Made by a program: the position numbers and the translations under genes. The notes beneath the pieces are model-generated. The model saw only the letters and a list, made by a program, of their open reading frames with translations, did not search any database and was not told where the DNA came from. From NCBI GenBank assembly GCA_946411515.1, contig CAMKEH010000002.1, positions 123,975 through 187,974 of the forward strand: a DNA stretch of 64,000 nt, given 5' to 3'. This DNA is from an uncultured Clostridium sp. (GTDB taxonomy: Bacteria > Bacillota > Clostridia > TANB77 > CAG-508). This document shows positions 1 to 9,541 of the stretch, piece by piece. The stretch's first letter is position 1. Every line of letters starts with the position of its first letter.

Positions 1-474
1 CCAGGAAGATCTGAGCTAGTTGATAATAAGTTAGAAATACCTATAATGATTGACTATGCTCATTCTCCAGAAAGTTTACAAAATATTTTACAAGCAGTAA
101 AAAGCTATACTAGAGGCAAAGTAATAAGCGTATTTGGATGTGGAGGAGATAGAGATAGTGGTAAAAGACCAGTTATGGGGGAAATATCAGGAAAAATTGC
201 AGATTATACATTTATAACATCTGATAATCCAAGAACAGAAGATCCTCAAAAAATAGTAGAGCAAATAGAAGAAGGAATAAAAAAGACAAAAGGAAAATAT
301 TCTGTAGTAGTAGATAGAACTGAAGCAATTAAGCAAGCTATAAAAATGGCTACTAAAAGAGATATTATTGTTTTGGCAGGCAAAGGACATGAACCATATC
401 AAGAAATTAAGGGTGAAAAGTATCCTTATGATGAAAGAATTATAGTAAAAGATATCATAGAAAAATTAAAATAA
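1..474 (+). CDS. murE: UDP-MurNAc-tripeptide synthetase MurE, C-terminal part (5' end outside window)
   Basis: MurE adds the third stem-peptide residue to UDP-MurNAc-L-Ala-D-Glu in the cytoplasm, using ATP. The frame is open from base 1 and begins with PGRSELV, so only the last ~157 residues are present. Visible landmarks are the Mur-ligase segment DYAHSPESL, the glycine-rich stretch VFGCGGDRD, the DNPR motif (TSDNPRTED) and the C-terminal AGKGHEPYQ. DNPR is known to mark meso-diaminopimelate-adding MurE enzymes, so the wall is probably m-DAP type (inference). mraY follows after 23 bp with its own ribosome site, as in a dcw operon. Confidence 0.95.
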   Translation, partial: PGRSELVDNKLEIPIMIDYAHSPESLQNILQAVKSYTRGKVISVFGCGGDRDSGKRPVMGEISGKIADYTFITSDNPRTEDPQKIVEQIEEGIKKTKGKYSVVVDRTEAIKQAIKMATKRDIIVLAGKGHEPYQEIKGEKYPYDERIIVKDIIEKLK

Positions 475-497
475 ACAATTAGAAGGGGTAGGAAAAA

Positions 498-1478
498 ATG
501 AAATTAGAGACAATAATACTAATAATTTCATTTGTAATATCAGTTATATTAGGAATTATTATTATACCAATATTGAAAAAATTAAAAGTAGGTCAAATAG
601 AAAGAGATGATGGACCACAATCACATTTAAAAAAACAAGGTACACCAACTATGGGTGGAATAATTATGATGCTTGCAATGATAATAGGAATAACAGGAAC
701 ATATTTTTATTTAATGGCAGTAGATATGTTAGAAGTTGCAAATAGATTATTTCCACTATTATTATTAACTATCGGATTTGGATTAATAGGATTTATAGAT
801 GATTTTAAAAAGTTAGTGTTAAAGAACACAAAGGGATTAAAACCAAGCTATAAAATGCTAGGATTACTAATAATTTCAGTTGCTTATGTGCTATATTTAG
901 TATATGGATTAAATTTAGGAACAGATACATATTTGCCTATTTTTAAACAATATATTGGAATGCCAGTTTATATTTATATTCCATTTGCAGTTATAGTAAT
1001 ACTTGCTACAACTAACGCTGTAAATTTGACAGATGGAATAGATGGACTTTCATCAATAGTATCTTCAATAATTATTACATGTTTAACTATTATTGGTGTA
1101 AGGCTAGTAATACCAGAAATATCTATATTTGGAAGTGCAGTAGTAGGATGTGCACTTGGATTTTTAATGTTTAATCTTCATCCTGCAAAAGTATTTATGG
1201 GAGATACTGGTTCACTATTTCTAGGAGGAGTAATATCTGCAATGGCGTTATACTTAAAAATGCCTATATTATTACTAGTAATAGCATTAGTTCCGGTATT
1301 AGAAACATTATCAGTAATTATTCAAGTAGCATATTTCAAAAAAACAGGAAATAGAATATTTAAAATGGCACCTTTACATCATCACTTTGAATTATCAGGA
1401 TGGAAAGAAAGTAAAGTTGTTATAGTGTTTGGGCTTGCAACATTAATATTATGTGTTATAGGAATTTATATAATATAA
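498..1478 (+). CDS. mraY: Phospho-MurNAc-pentapeptide transferase MraY
   Basis: MraY is the integral membrane enzyme that moves phospho-MurNAc-pentapeptide from UDP to undecaprenyl phosphate, making lipid I. The 326 residues match the family length and are mostly membrane segments. Family motifs are visible: SHLKKQGTPTMGG near the N-terminus, the acidic FIDDFKK motif, NLTDGIDGL, and the C-terminal MAPLHHHFELSGW. The start follows a GGGG-type ribosome site. It lies between murE and ftsW in the classical order. Confidence 0.97.
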   Translation: MKLETIILIISFVISVILGIIIIPILKKLKVGQIERDDGPQSHLKKQGTPTMGGIIMMLAMIIGITGTYFYLMAVDMLEVANRLFPLLLLTIGFGLIGFIDDFKKLVLKNTKGLKPSYKMLGLLIISVAYVLYLVYGLNLGTDTYLPIFKQYIGMPVYIYIPFAVIVILATTNAVNLTDGIDGLSSIVSSIIITCLTIIGVRLVIPEISIFGSAVVGCALGFLMFNLHPAKVFMGDTGSLFLGGVISAMALYLKMPILLLVIALVPVLETLSVIIQVAYFKKTGNRIFKMAPLHHHFELSGWKESKVVIVFGLATLILCVIGIYII

Positions 1479-1526
1479 AATTTCAAGGTTTTATTATTTT
1501 AAAAATTTAAGGAAGGAAATAGATAA

Positions 1527-2661
1527 ATGGCAAAAAAGAAAAAAGAAAAAAGTTTTTCAAGTTTTGTAAATAATCCAATGGATTTCACACTTTTAATAAC
1601 AATATTTTTGTTATTATCAATTGGATTAGTTATGGTACTATCTGCAAGTTCCCCTTCAGCACTAGCTGAAAGTGGTAATAGTTATGCGTTTTTCTCAAAA
1701 CAATTGATTTTTGCAATATTGGGAATTGTTGCAATGCTATTTATATCAAAAATAGATTATAGATTTTACCAAAAATTTTATAAACATTCTTGGTGGATTG
1801 CTTTAATATTACTTGCATTAGTATTAATTGCTGGAAAAACAATTAATGGTGCAAAAAGATGGATTTATATAACAGAGACATTATCTTTTCAACCTTCTGA
1901 ATTAGTAAAAATATTAATGATAGTATTTTATGCAGGAATATTAACCAAAAATAGAGATGAGTTAGGAAAGTATGGAAAAGGATTTATAAAACATGTATGT
2001 TTACTACTCCCAATCATAGGCTTGTTGTTACTAGAACCACACTTCAGTAGTTCAATAGTAATAATTGGAATTTGTTCTATTATGATGATAATGGCAGGGT
2101 GTAAATTTTGGCATTTTTTGGCAAGTGGAGCAACAGTAGGAATTCCGGGATTAATTTTACTTGTTATAAAAGAGCCATATAGATTACAAAGAGTTATAAC
2201 ATTTTTAAATCCATGGCAAGATGCAACAGGAGATGGTTGGCAAGTTATACAAAGTTTATATGCAATAGGATCAGGAGGACTTTTTGGAGTAGGGCTAGGT
2301 GAAAGTAAACAAAAATTCTTATACATACCAGAGCCACACAATGACTTTATTTTTTCAATAGTAGGAGAAGAAATAGGATTTATTGGCTGTGCAATTGTAC
2401 TTATTCTATTTGCTATATTTATATGGAGAGGGGTTTTAATTGCAATGAAAGCACCAGATATGTTTGGAAGCTTAATGGCAATTGGAATTACAGCTTTAGT
2501 TGCAATTCAAGTTATAATAAATGTAGCAGTTGTAACATCTTCAATGCCTGCAACAGGTATGCCACTGCCGTTCTTTAGTTACCGGAGGTACTGCGCTATT
2601 TATACTTCTTTGTGGAATGGGAGTGTTATTAAATATTTCAAGAGCAAGTGCAAAATCATAA
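1527..2661 (+). CDS. ftsW: Lipid II polymerase FtsW/SpoVE (SEDS family), read through a CGG +1 site
   Basis: This SEDS glycosyltransferase polymerises lipid II at the septum and is a multi-pass membrane protein. The zero frame runs to codon TAC 2580-2582, then hits CGG at 2583-2585. Skipping the C at 2583 gives GGA and restores the family signature PLPFFSY-GGTALFILLCG, followed by GVLLNISRASAKS and a TAA ending at 2661, for 377 residues in all. Without the shift the tail becomes an unrelated sequence ending at 2714. Other SEDS landmarks include WIYITETLSFQPSELVK and IPEPHNDFIFSIVGEE. Whether it serves division (FtsW) or spore cortex (SpoVE) cannot be told from sequence; its place before murG fits either. 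Confidence 0.93.
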
Positions 2662-2739
2662 ATTATTATGAAATGATAGAAATATTTAATTACAAGCTTC
2701 TATTATTACTATAAAGAATAATAAAATAGGAGAAATAAA

Positions 2740-4416
2740 ATGTTAAAAGATATAAAAAATATATTATATAATGAAGTAAAAGATGAAATCGATAGATATA
2801 AAAGTTTAAAAAATAAAATAGAAGAATTACAAGGAAAAATAGACGATTTAAAAGAAACTGAAAGAAGTGTACTATATCCGACAACATTAAATGAAAAACA
2901 ATATAGTTTTTTTCAAAAACATATAACAAAAAGAAAAGAATACTTGCAATATAAAAAGGATACAGAAGAATATAAAAGAATACAGTTAGAACAAGAAAAA
3001 AAACAACAAGAAAATAAATTATTATTAGAAAAATTAGAAAATGAAAAAGAATCCTTAGAATCAGAATGTTCAAAAATTGAAAAAATAACAAGAGAAAGAT
3101 ATGGGAGAATAAAAAAAGCAAAAACATTAAAACAATTAGATATAACTTTTGAAGAAGCAACAAAAATATTAAAAAATAATGGCATCCAAGTAGTATTAGA
3201 TGAAAGCGATAGAGAAATTACTGAGAATGTATCTGACTTTAATAGAGATGAAGATTTTATTTTAGTACATAAAACTAATTACAGCCCAACAAATGATGAA
3301 GTAAAGTCAAATAAAACATCTGGAGTAAAAACAAAGTATTCTATACAATTTGATGATGAAGAATTTAGTTATGAATCTTTTCAAGGAAGAAACACAGTAC
3401 ATTTTTCTCAAAATGGAGAGGTAATGTCACATAAATATGGAAATTTTGATGGTAGAAAATATGCTGTTTTAATACCGTTTAAAGGTTTAAAACGAGATAA
3501 TTTACAATCATTTCTTCCAGAAGATACATTTTTTAAAGATAAAGTAGACATTTCTAGAGGATATATTTTATGTCCAAGTGAAGAACTTGAAGAAAAGCAA
3601 ATACAAAATCCTAATACTATGATTATCGGATATAAAGGAGAATGTGTAGATGGATTTGCTAATTCATTACTTTCGATGTTAGGATATAAATATGAAAAAA
3701 TAGGAAAACACTTTTGGCGCTCAGAAGAAGATAAGAAAAAACATTATAGTTTTATGCAAAGTAATAATGGATTAAAATATTGTGCACATGATGGTTCAAG
3801 ACAGGAGTGTATAGATACTTTAGTAGATAAATATAATAGAATAATAGGATTTACAAAAAGCATATTAGAAAATAAAAAACAAGGAAAGATATATGATGTA
3901 GATACACTAACAGAAAATCTATTTTCAGGAGAAACAAAGGTTTTGGCTGAATCAGGCACTGCTAGAACTAAATACAACGACAAAATTGGGCCGAGATTTA
4001 CTGCTATTGAAGGCTATAGCATATTTAACAGTGAGAAATACTATCTTAAAGACATTATTGGAGATGAAGAATATAAAGATGATGAAGATGATAGTAGAGA
4101 TAGTAATGAAAAATTTCTATTGTATCAACTAAAAAAGCAGTTTAATATTAATATTCCAGATGATGTTGCAGAAGCGTTAGAATATTGCGGAACAGGTTGG
4201 GTTAGAAATAAAGAAAAAGAATTAGAAAATTTTAAAAGTAAAATTAATGATGAACAAATAATAGAATTACTAAATAAAATGATAGAATCTGGTAAAATAG
4301 AAAAACTAGAAGATGCTAAAGATATTTTATTTGTAAGAACAATTATCCAAAAAGCATATGAGAGAGCAGTAGATAAAGAAGAAAAGAAACCAGAAGATGA
4401 TGAAGTAGAAATATAA
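2740..4416 (+). CDS. Unknown coiled-coil protein inserted in the dcw cluster
   Basis: I do not recognise this 558-residue protein. Residues ~1-125 are charged and helical with heptad-like spacing (EQEKKQQENKLLLEKLENEK), typical of coiled coil. The middle (~150-330) looks like a globular mixed domain. The C-terminal half contains GYKGECVDGFANSLLSMLGY and ALEYCGTGWVRNKEKELE and ends in an acidic tail. There is no signal peptide or membrane segment. It has a good ribosome site (AGGAG) and sits between ftsW and murG, 78 bp after the reconstructed ftsW stop, where other Firmicutes have no such gene. Co-transcription with wall genes is likely; any function in division would be inference only. Confidence 0.8.
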   Translation: MLKDIKNILYNEVKDEIDRYKSLKNKIEELQGKIDDLKETERSVLYPTTLNEKQYSFFQKHITKRKEYLQYKKDTEEYKRIQLEQEKKQQENKLLLEKLENEKESLESECSKIEKITRERYGRIKKAKTLKQLDITFEEATKILKNNGIQVVLDESDREITENVSDFNRDEDFILVHKTNYSPTNDEVKSNKTSGVKTKYSIQFDDEEFSYESFQGRNTVHFSQNGEVMSHKYGNFDGRKYAVLIPFKGLKRDNLQSFLPEDTFFKDKVDISRGYILCPSEELEEKQIQNPNTMIIGYKGECVDGFANSLLSMLGYKYEKIGKHFWRSEEDKKKHYSFMQSNNGLKYCAHDGSRQECIDTLVDKYNRIIGFTKSILENKKQGKIYDVDTLTENLFSGETKVLAESGTARTKYNDKIGPRFTAIEGYSIFNSEKYYLKDIIGDEEYKDDEDDSRDSNEKFLLYQLKKQFNINIPDDVAEALEYCGTGWVRNKEKELENFKSKINDEQIIELLNKMIESGKIEKLEDAKDILFVRTIIQKAYERAVDKEEKKPEDDEVEI

Positions 4417-4451
4417 TAATTATTAAAAATATTATGAAAGAGAGAAATAAT

Positions 4452-5567
4452 ATGAAAGTTATTATTGCAGCAGCAGGAACAGCAGGCCATATTAACCCTG
4501 CTTTAGCAATTGCAAACAAAATAAAAAATGAAGAAAAAGATTCAAAAATAATGTTTATAGGAACAACTCGTGGATTAGAGAATGACTTAGTTCCAAGAGC
4601 TGGATATGAATTAAAAACAATAGATGCATATGGGTTAAGTAAAAAAATATCAATTGAAAATATAAAAAAGATGTATAAGACTTTAAAGGGATATGGCCAA
4701 GCAAAAAAGATTATAAAAGAATTTAATCCAGATATTGTAATAGGAACAGGTGGATATATTTGTGGAGCAACTATATCTTCAGCACATAGTTTGAAAATTC
4801 CAACATTATTACATGAAAGCAATAGTTTTCCAGGAAGAGCAATAAAGATGCTTGCAAAAAAAACAGATACAATATTAGTTTCTTTTAAAGATGCTATTCC
4901 AAGAATAAAAAATGCTAAAAATATTGTCTTTACAGGGACACCTGTAAAAATAAAGAAAAAAGATTATACTAAGGAAGAAAAAACAAAAATAATAAATGAA
5001 ATTGGATTAAACACAAATAAGCCAATAGTATTAGTATTTGGTGGAAGTCAAGGGGCAAAAAGACTTAATGACACGTTATTAGATATTATAAAAAATAAAC
5101 TAAATAATAATTATCAAGTTATTTGGGCTACAGGACCAAAACAATATGATATTATAAAAGAAGAACTTGAAAAATTAAATATTAATATAAATAATGTTAA
5201 AGATATGAAAATAATGCCATACATATATAATATGGAAGAAATTATGAATGTAGTTGATGTTATAGTTGCAAGAAGTGGTGCAATGACAATAACAGAAATA
5301 TCAAACTTAGGAAAACCATCAATTCTTGTACCATTACCAAATGTAAGTCACAATCATCAACTTTATAATGCAAAAGTTTTAGAAAAAGTAGGAGCAGCAA
5401 GAATTATTTTAGATGATGAAATTACTGGAGAAAAATTAAATTCTAATATAGAAGAAATAGTATTAGATAAAGAAAATGTTAAAAAAATGGGACAAAATGC
5501 ATTAAAAGTATCAACTATTGATGCAGAAGAAAAGATTTTTGAAGAAATAAAAAAATTAGTAAAATAG
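4452..5567 (+). CDS. murG: UDP-GlcNAc:lipid I GlcNAc transferase MurG
   Basis: MurG adds GlcNAc to lipid I to form lipid II on the inner membrane face (GT28 family). Landmarks are AAAGTAGHINPALAIA at the N-terminus, IGTGGYICGA, VFGGSQGAKRLN and RSGAMTITEISNLGKPSILVP. An ATG lies 18 bases upstream at 4434, but the purine-rich ribosome site sits between the two ATGs and homology begins at MKVIIAAAGT, so 4452 is preferred. Length ~371 residues is typical. Confidence 0.95.
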   Translation: MKVIIAAAGTAGHINPALAIANKIKNEEKDSKIMFIGTTRGLENDLVPRAGYELKTIDAYGLSKKISIENIKKMYKTLKGYGQAKKIIKEFNPDIVIGTGGYICGATISSAHSLKIPTLLHESNSFPGRAIKMLAKKTDTILVSFKDAIPRIKNAKNIVFTGTPVKIKKKDYTKEEKTKIINEIGLNTNKPIVLVFGGSQGAKRLNDTLLDIIKNKLNNNYQVIWATGPKQYDIIKEELEKLNININNVKDMKIMPYIYNMEEIMNVVDVIVARSGAMTITEISNLGKPSILVPLPNVSHNHQLYNAKVLEKVGAARIILDDEITGEKLNSNIEEIVLDKENVKKMGQNALKVSTIDAEEKIFEEIKKLVK

Positions 5568-5576
5568 GGGTTAAAT

Positions 5577-6992
5577 ATGTTTAAAAATATACAATTTAAA
5601 ATTATGCTTATATTTTTTATAATAGGTATTGCAATAATTGGAGGATTTGGACTATTTTTTATAAATTCATTGGATTTATTAAATAGTCAAATCCAATCAA
5701 ATGAGATAGGACAAGTTGCAAATCAAATAAGTAGGTTAGAAAATGATACAAAAATACTACTTTTGGTTTCTTCTTCTGTATTTGTAGTAATCGGAATATT
5801 AATTGCAATGTATTTATCTAAATTTGTAATTTACCCAATAAACAAATTAATAAAAGGTGCAGGGAAAATTACTGAAGAAGAAAGAAAAAGAGGAAAAAGA
5901 GCAAAGAAAAATGCTTTTGGTCTTATGAGTACAGAATTAAAACAAAAATTAAGTGAAGTTTCAACTCAAAAAAATCAGATAGAAACAATTATGCTTCATA
6001 TGACTGATGGTATTATTGCATTCAATAGAAAAGGAAGAATAATATTAATTAATCCTGCAGCAAAGAAATTTTTAAATATTGGACCAGAAGATAATACATT
6101 TGAAGATATATTTAAAAAATTCAATTTAAATATTAATATGGAAAGAATTATATATTTAGAAAATTGGACTTCAACAGAACAAAGAATACAAGTAGAAGAT
6201 ACCTATGTAAATGTATTTTTTGCACCATTTAAAGATGAGTCAGATAGACCAGATGGAGTAATTGCAGTAATACAAGATATTACAGAACATGTAAAATTAG
6301 ATAATATGCAAAAAGAATTGGTTGCAGATGTATCACATGAATTAAAAACACCAATTACTTCAATTATGGGATATGCAGATACATTACTTGAAGGTGAGTA
6401 TGATAAAGAAACTCAAGATAAGTTCTTAAATGTTATTGCTACAGAAGCAAGAAGAATGGCAAAATTAGTTACAGATTTATTAACACTTTCTCGTTATGAT
6501 AATAATAAAGAAAGAACTCAAAAAGAAGCATTTGATTTAGGTGATTTAGTTAAAAAATGCCAGGATAAGTTAGCAATTGAAATAAAAAAGAAAAATCATA
6601 CTGTAAATTGTTTTGTAACAGCAGATGTTCCACCAGTATATGCAGATAAATATGATATTGAAAGAGTTGTATTAAATATATTATCAAATAGTATAAAATA
6701 TACAAAAGAAGGCGGAGAAATAAAAATATATGTTGGATTTGTTTATAATGATGCATATATTAAAATATTTGATAATGGAATAGGAATTCCAGAAGATGAT
6801 TTAAATAGAATATTTGAAAGATTCTACCGTGTTGATAAAGCTAGGACTAGAGAAATGGGAGGAACAGGACTTGGACTTTCCATTGCAAAAGAAATACTAG
6901 ATAAAAATGGTGGAAGCATAGATATAAAAAGTGTAGTAGGAGAAGGAACAGAAGTTGTAATAAAAATTCCTACAAAACAAGAAAAAAATTAA
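5577..6992 (+). CDS. Membrane sensor histidine kinase, WalK/PhoR-like
   Basis: A 471-residue kinase of a two-component system. Two membrane segments (~residues 8-30 and 60-82) flank a very short outside loop. Next come a HAMP-like linker, a PAS domain (~130-240, MTDGIIAFNRKGRIILINPA), and a HisKA domain with the phosphoacceptor histidine in VSHELKTPITSI. The ATP-binding domain has N box NILSNSIKYT, G1 DNGIGIPEDD and G2 GGTGLGLSIAKE. The tiny extracellular loop suggests it senses something in or at the membrane (inference). No response regulator gene lies beside it. It starts nine bases after murG, so it is probably co-expressed with wall synthesis. Confidence 0.9.
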   Translation: MFKNIQFKIMLIFFIIGIAIIGGFGLFFINSLDLLNSQIQSNEIGQVANQISRLENDTKILLLVSSSVFVVIGILIAMYLSKFVIYPINKLIKGAGKITEEERKRGKRAKKNAFGLMSTELKQKLSEVSTQKNQIETIMLHMTDGIIAFNRKGRIILINPAAKKFLNIGPEDNTFEDIFKKFNLNINMERIIYLENWTSTEQRIQVEDTYVNVFFAPFKDESDRPDGVIAVIQDITEHVKLDNMQKELVADVSHELKTPITSIMGYADTLLEGEYDKETQDKFLNVIATEARRMAKLVTDLLTLSRYDNNKERTQKEAFDLGDLVKKCQDKLAIEIKKKNHTVNCFVTADVPPVYADKYDIERVVLNILSNSIKYTKEGGEIKIYVGFVYNDAYIKIFDNGIGIPEDDLNRIFERFYRVDKARTREMGGTGLGLSIAKEILDKNGGSIDIKSVVGEGTEVVIKIPTKQEKN

Positions 6993-7003
6993 TCCTAAAT
7001 TCA

Positions 7004-7206
7004 TCGAAAAATATAAACACATAATGTATAATAAGTACATAAGAAAGAAAAGAGGAAAACACAAATGACAATAAAACTTAAAACTGTTACAGCTCTAAGA
7101 GAGAGAGAGAGAGAGAGAGAGAGAGCAGTAATTTAAATAATAAAATAGTTATAAATAAAACAAGACTAGACCTAATATAATTTTAGGTTTTTAGTCTTGT
7201 TTTTGT
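7004..7206 (+). promoter_or_regulatory. Microsatellite leader A: promoter, (AG)14 leader ORF and terminator hairpin
   Basis: Promoter: TCGAAA at 7004 and TATAAT at 7027, 17-bp spacer. A purine-rich ribosome site precedes a 23-codon ORF, 7065-7136, whose second half is Arg-Glu repeats encoded by 14 AG units at 7098-7125. A hairpin at 7161-7199 (arms CAAGACTAGACCTAA and TTAGGTTTTTAGTCTTG) followed by TTTTTGTGTTTT looks like an intrinsic terminator. In the register present, the ORF stops 25 bases before the hairpin. One AG unit fewer, or two more, would extend the frame to a TAA at 7178-7180 in the hairpin loop; one unit more stops at 7131. Only one register can therefore put a ribosome on the terminator arm. 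Confidence 0.75.
7065..7136 (+). CDS. Leader peptide A with Arg-Glu repeat
   Basis: A short ORF beginning MTIKLKTVTAL, continuing with RERERERER and ending AVI. The purine stretch AGAGGAAAAC upstream is a plausible ribosome site. The repeat is a pure AG tract, so its reading register should change by replication slippage. The companion leaders at 36344 and 56761 share the Val-Thr stem before the repeat. It most likely acts through its translation rather than its product. Confidence 0.55.
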   Translation: MTIKLKTVTALRERERERERAVI

Positions 7207-7236
7207 GTTTTATAATAATAAAAGGAGAGAAAACTT

Positions 7237-8742
7237 ATGAAAAAAGAAAATCAAGGAATAACACTTATCGCATTAGTAGTAACAATAATTGTCCTTTTAA
7301 TACTAGCCGGAGTGACTGTTACAACACTAACAGGAGACAATGGATTATTAACAAAAGCAGGAGAAACAAAAAATGCTACTGAAATTGCAGAAGAAAAAGA
7401 TATAATTTCTATATCTGCTATTCAAGCACAAGCTGAAAATAGACAAGGAAATTTAGAAAAAAATAACTTTAATGAAGCTTTAGTTGCAAATTCAAAAACA
7501 GGAAATAAAGCAAGTATAATAGCTGAAGATATAGGAAGTTTTACAGTAAAATTTGAAAGTAATAGATATTATGAAGTGAACAAGGATGGAAATATAAGCC
7601 ATATAGAAAATGCAACAGGAGAAAAAACTCTAAAAGTACAATGCGTAAATAGTAAAAATGAAGTACTAGGAGAATATGAATACACAATAGTAACAAATAA
7701 TTATTCAAAATTACCACCAGCAATTGATAAATATGAATCATCAGAAGAACGAATAGAAGGAGAAATAACAGAAAATAAAACAATACAAGTATTATATTAT
7801 TTAATATGTAATGATGATACCACATTAGTATTTACTGGATTAGATAGTAATGGTAATATAACAACAAATGAAAATGAAATAGTAAGTTATATGCTGGGAG
7901 ATGGAAGTAATACTGATGGTAATGGATTAAAAGAGAAAAGTATAAAAAGTTTATTAAAAATACCTCCAGTATATAAGGGGGAAATAGTAACAACAATAGG
8001 AAGATATTCTTTTCATAGTTGTAATAATATAGTAGGAGAACTTTATATACCTGATAATATAAAAAATATAAATTATGCTTCTTTCGTTAGTGCTTCTGGG
8101 ATTGAGAGCTTAGTGCTTGAAAAAAATATTGAAAAAATAGAAGCTAGAGCTTTTGAAAACACAAGATTTAAAACTGTTATATTTAAAACTCGTACTTGTA
8201 ATTTAGAATCAGATTTATTTAGATCTAATAGCAACTTTACAGAAATAAAAATAGAAGGAAATGAAGATTTATATAAAATTGAAGATAATATATTATACTC
8301 AAAAGATGGAGAAAAATTATTGCTATGTCCTATTGGAAGAAAGGGAGAATTAATTATTCCCAATACTGTAAAAACAATCGGCTATTGTGCTTTACATAGC
8401 TGCAGTGGAATTACATCTGTAATTTTTAGTGATTCTGTTATTTCAACAGAATATGGAGCTTTTAGTGCAGAAATGTCTTTGCAAGAAGTAATTATTGGAA
8501 AAAATGTTACTTTACTAGGAAGCAATTGCTTTAATTCGGATACTTCCTTAAAAACAGTAACAATAAATTCTCCAACAATTGCTAAAAGTATTACAAAACA
8601 GACTGCATCTGGAAAGTTAGTATATTATGCAGAAACAATATATATAAAATCAGATATAACAGAAATAGGAAGTTATATAATAGATAATTACAATATAGTA
8701 GAAACAGATAAAGAAGGATATGTTAAATATATAAAGAAATAG
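7237..8742 (+). CDS. Pilin-like secreted protein with leucine-rich (LRR_5/BspA-type) repeats
   Basis: The 501-residue product has a type IV pilin-like N-terminus: a short basic leader, then G/ITLIALVVTIIVLLILAG and TLTGDNGLLTKAG. The usual Glu at mature position 5 is absent. Residues ~245-480 hold BspA-like leucine-rich repeats (for example IYIPDNIKNI, ESLVLEKNIEKIEARAF, ELIIPNTVKTIGYCALHSC). Such proteins are usually exported and surface-exposed; adhesion or host contact is inference. The start follows AAAGGAGAG. It is the only gene behind leader A and is probably controlled by it. Related genes lie at 36512 and 56930. Confidence 0.88.
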   Translation: MKKENQGITLIALVVTIIVLLILAGVTVTTLTGDNGLLTKAGETKNATEIAEEKDIISISAIQAQAENRQGNLEKNNFNEALVANSKTGNKASIIAEDIGSFTVKFESNRYYEVNKDGNISHIENATGEKTLKVQCVNSKNEVLGEYEYTIVTNNYSKLPPAIDKYESSEERIEGEITENKTIQVLYYLICNDDTTLVFTGLDSNGNITTNENEIVSYMLGDGSNTDGNGLKEKSIKSLLKIPPVYKGEIVTTIGRYSFHSCNNIVGELYIPDNIKNINYASFVSASGIESLVLEKNIEKIEARAFENTRFKTVIFKTRTCNLESDLFRSNSNFTEIKIEGNEDLYKIEDNILYSKDGEKLLLCPIGRKGELIIPNTVKTIGYCALHSCSGITSVIFSDSVISTEYGAFSAEMSLQEVIIGKNVTLLGSNCFNSDTSLKTVTINSPTIAKSITKQTASGKLVYYAETIYIKSDITEIGSYIIDNYNIVETDKEGYVKYIKK

Positions 8743-8797
8743 AAAAATATAATTTAAAATTAAAATTTAAATTTTGAATATAAGCATGTGAAAAAAA

Positions 8798-8827
8798 GGA
8801 AAATATTTTTAAATATCTTCCTTTTTT
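8798..8827 (+). terminator. Intrinsic terminator after LRR gene A
   Basis: The stem GGAAAATATTT / AAATATCTTCC is followed by six T. It separates the LRR gene from lepB. Confidence 0.7.
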
Positions 8828-8829
8828 CA

Positions 8830-8858
8830 TTGAAAAATTAAGGATATTAATGTATAAT
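8830..8858 (+). promoter_or_regulatory. Sigma-A promoter of lepB-holB-ricT
   Basis: TTGAAA at 8830-8835 and TATAAT at 8853-8858 with a 17-bp spacer, just upstream of lepB. Confidence 0.7.
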
Positions 8859-8895
8859 AGGAAAGTATAAAAAAATAATGATAGGAGCGATAAAT

Positions 8896-9525
8896 TTGAG
8901 CGAAAAAACAAAAGATTTATTAGAATGGTTTTATTGTATAGTTATAGCATTGGTATTAGCTATGATATTTAGATATTTTGTAGGAACACCAACTGTTGTA
9001 AAACAGGTATCAATGTATCCAACATTAGTTCAAGATGAAAGATTATGGCTAAATAGATTAGGAAGGACATTTGGTTCAATGCCAAAACGTGGAGAAATTA
9101 TAACATTTGAAGAGCCAGATCAAATAACTTATTCAAGTTCCGAGATTGATTTAAATAAACCAATTGCAAAATATAGTGATAAAAATGCTTTTAAATGGTT
9201 TGTTGAAAACTTCTTAGAAATAGGTAAGAAAAGTTATATAAAAAGAGTCATAGCACTTCCAGGAGAACATGTACAAATAAAAGACGGAAAAGTATATATA
9301 AATGATGTAGAGCTAAAAGAAGATTATTTACAAGATGGTATTGTAACAGATGTTACAGGTATAGGATTTGATGATTTTGTTGTTCCAGAAAAATGTGTAT
9401 TTGCAATGGGGGATAATAGAAATCATAGTACAGACTGTAGATCTTTTGGTTGTATACCATTAGAAAAAATAGAGAGTACAGTTGCAATTAGAATATGGCC
9501 TCTAAATAAATGGGGAAATGTTTAA
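8896..9525 (+). CDS. lepB: Type I signal peptidase
   Basis: Signal peptidase I cleaves signal peptides of exported proteins outside the membrane. One N-terminal anchor (LLEWFYCIVIALVLAMIF) is followed by the catalytic Ser box QVSMYPTLV, the Lys box KRVIALPGEHV, and the conserved GDNRNHSTDCRSFG. An ATG at 8878 is in frame, but GGAG at 8883-8886 is correctly placed for the TTG at 8896, so the TTG start is preferred. Length ~209 residues fits the Gram-positive Sip type. Confidence 0.92.
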   Translation: MSEKTKDLLEWFYCIVIALVLAMIFRYFVGTPTVVKQVSMYPTLVQDERLWLNRLGRTFGSMPKRGEIITFEEPDQITYSSSEIDLNKPIAKYSDKNAFKWFVENFLEIGKKSYIKRVIALPGEHVQIKDGKVYINDVELKEDYLQDGIVTDVTGIGFDDFVVPEKCVFAMGDNRNHSTDCRSFGCIPLEKIESTVAIRIWPLNKWGNV

Positions 9526-9541
9526 AGGATAGAAAATTTTT

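Noticed and set aside
7197-7382. A 61-codon ORF overlapping LRR gene A
   Set aside because: It begins within the terminator tail of leader A and is out of frame with the clear pilin-like gene.
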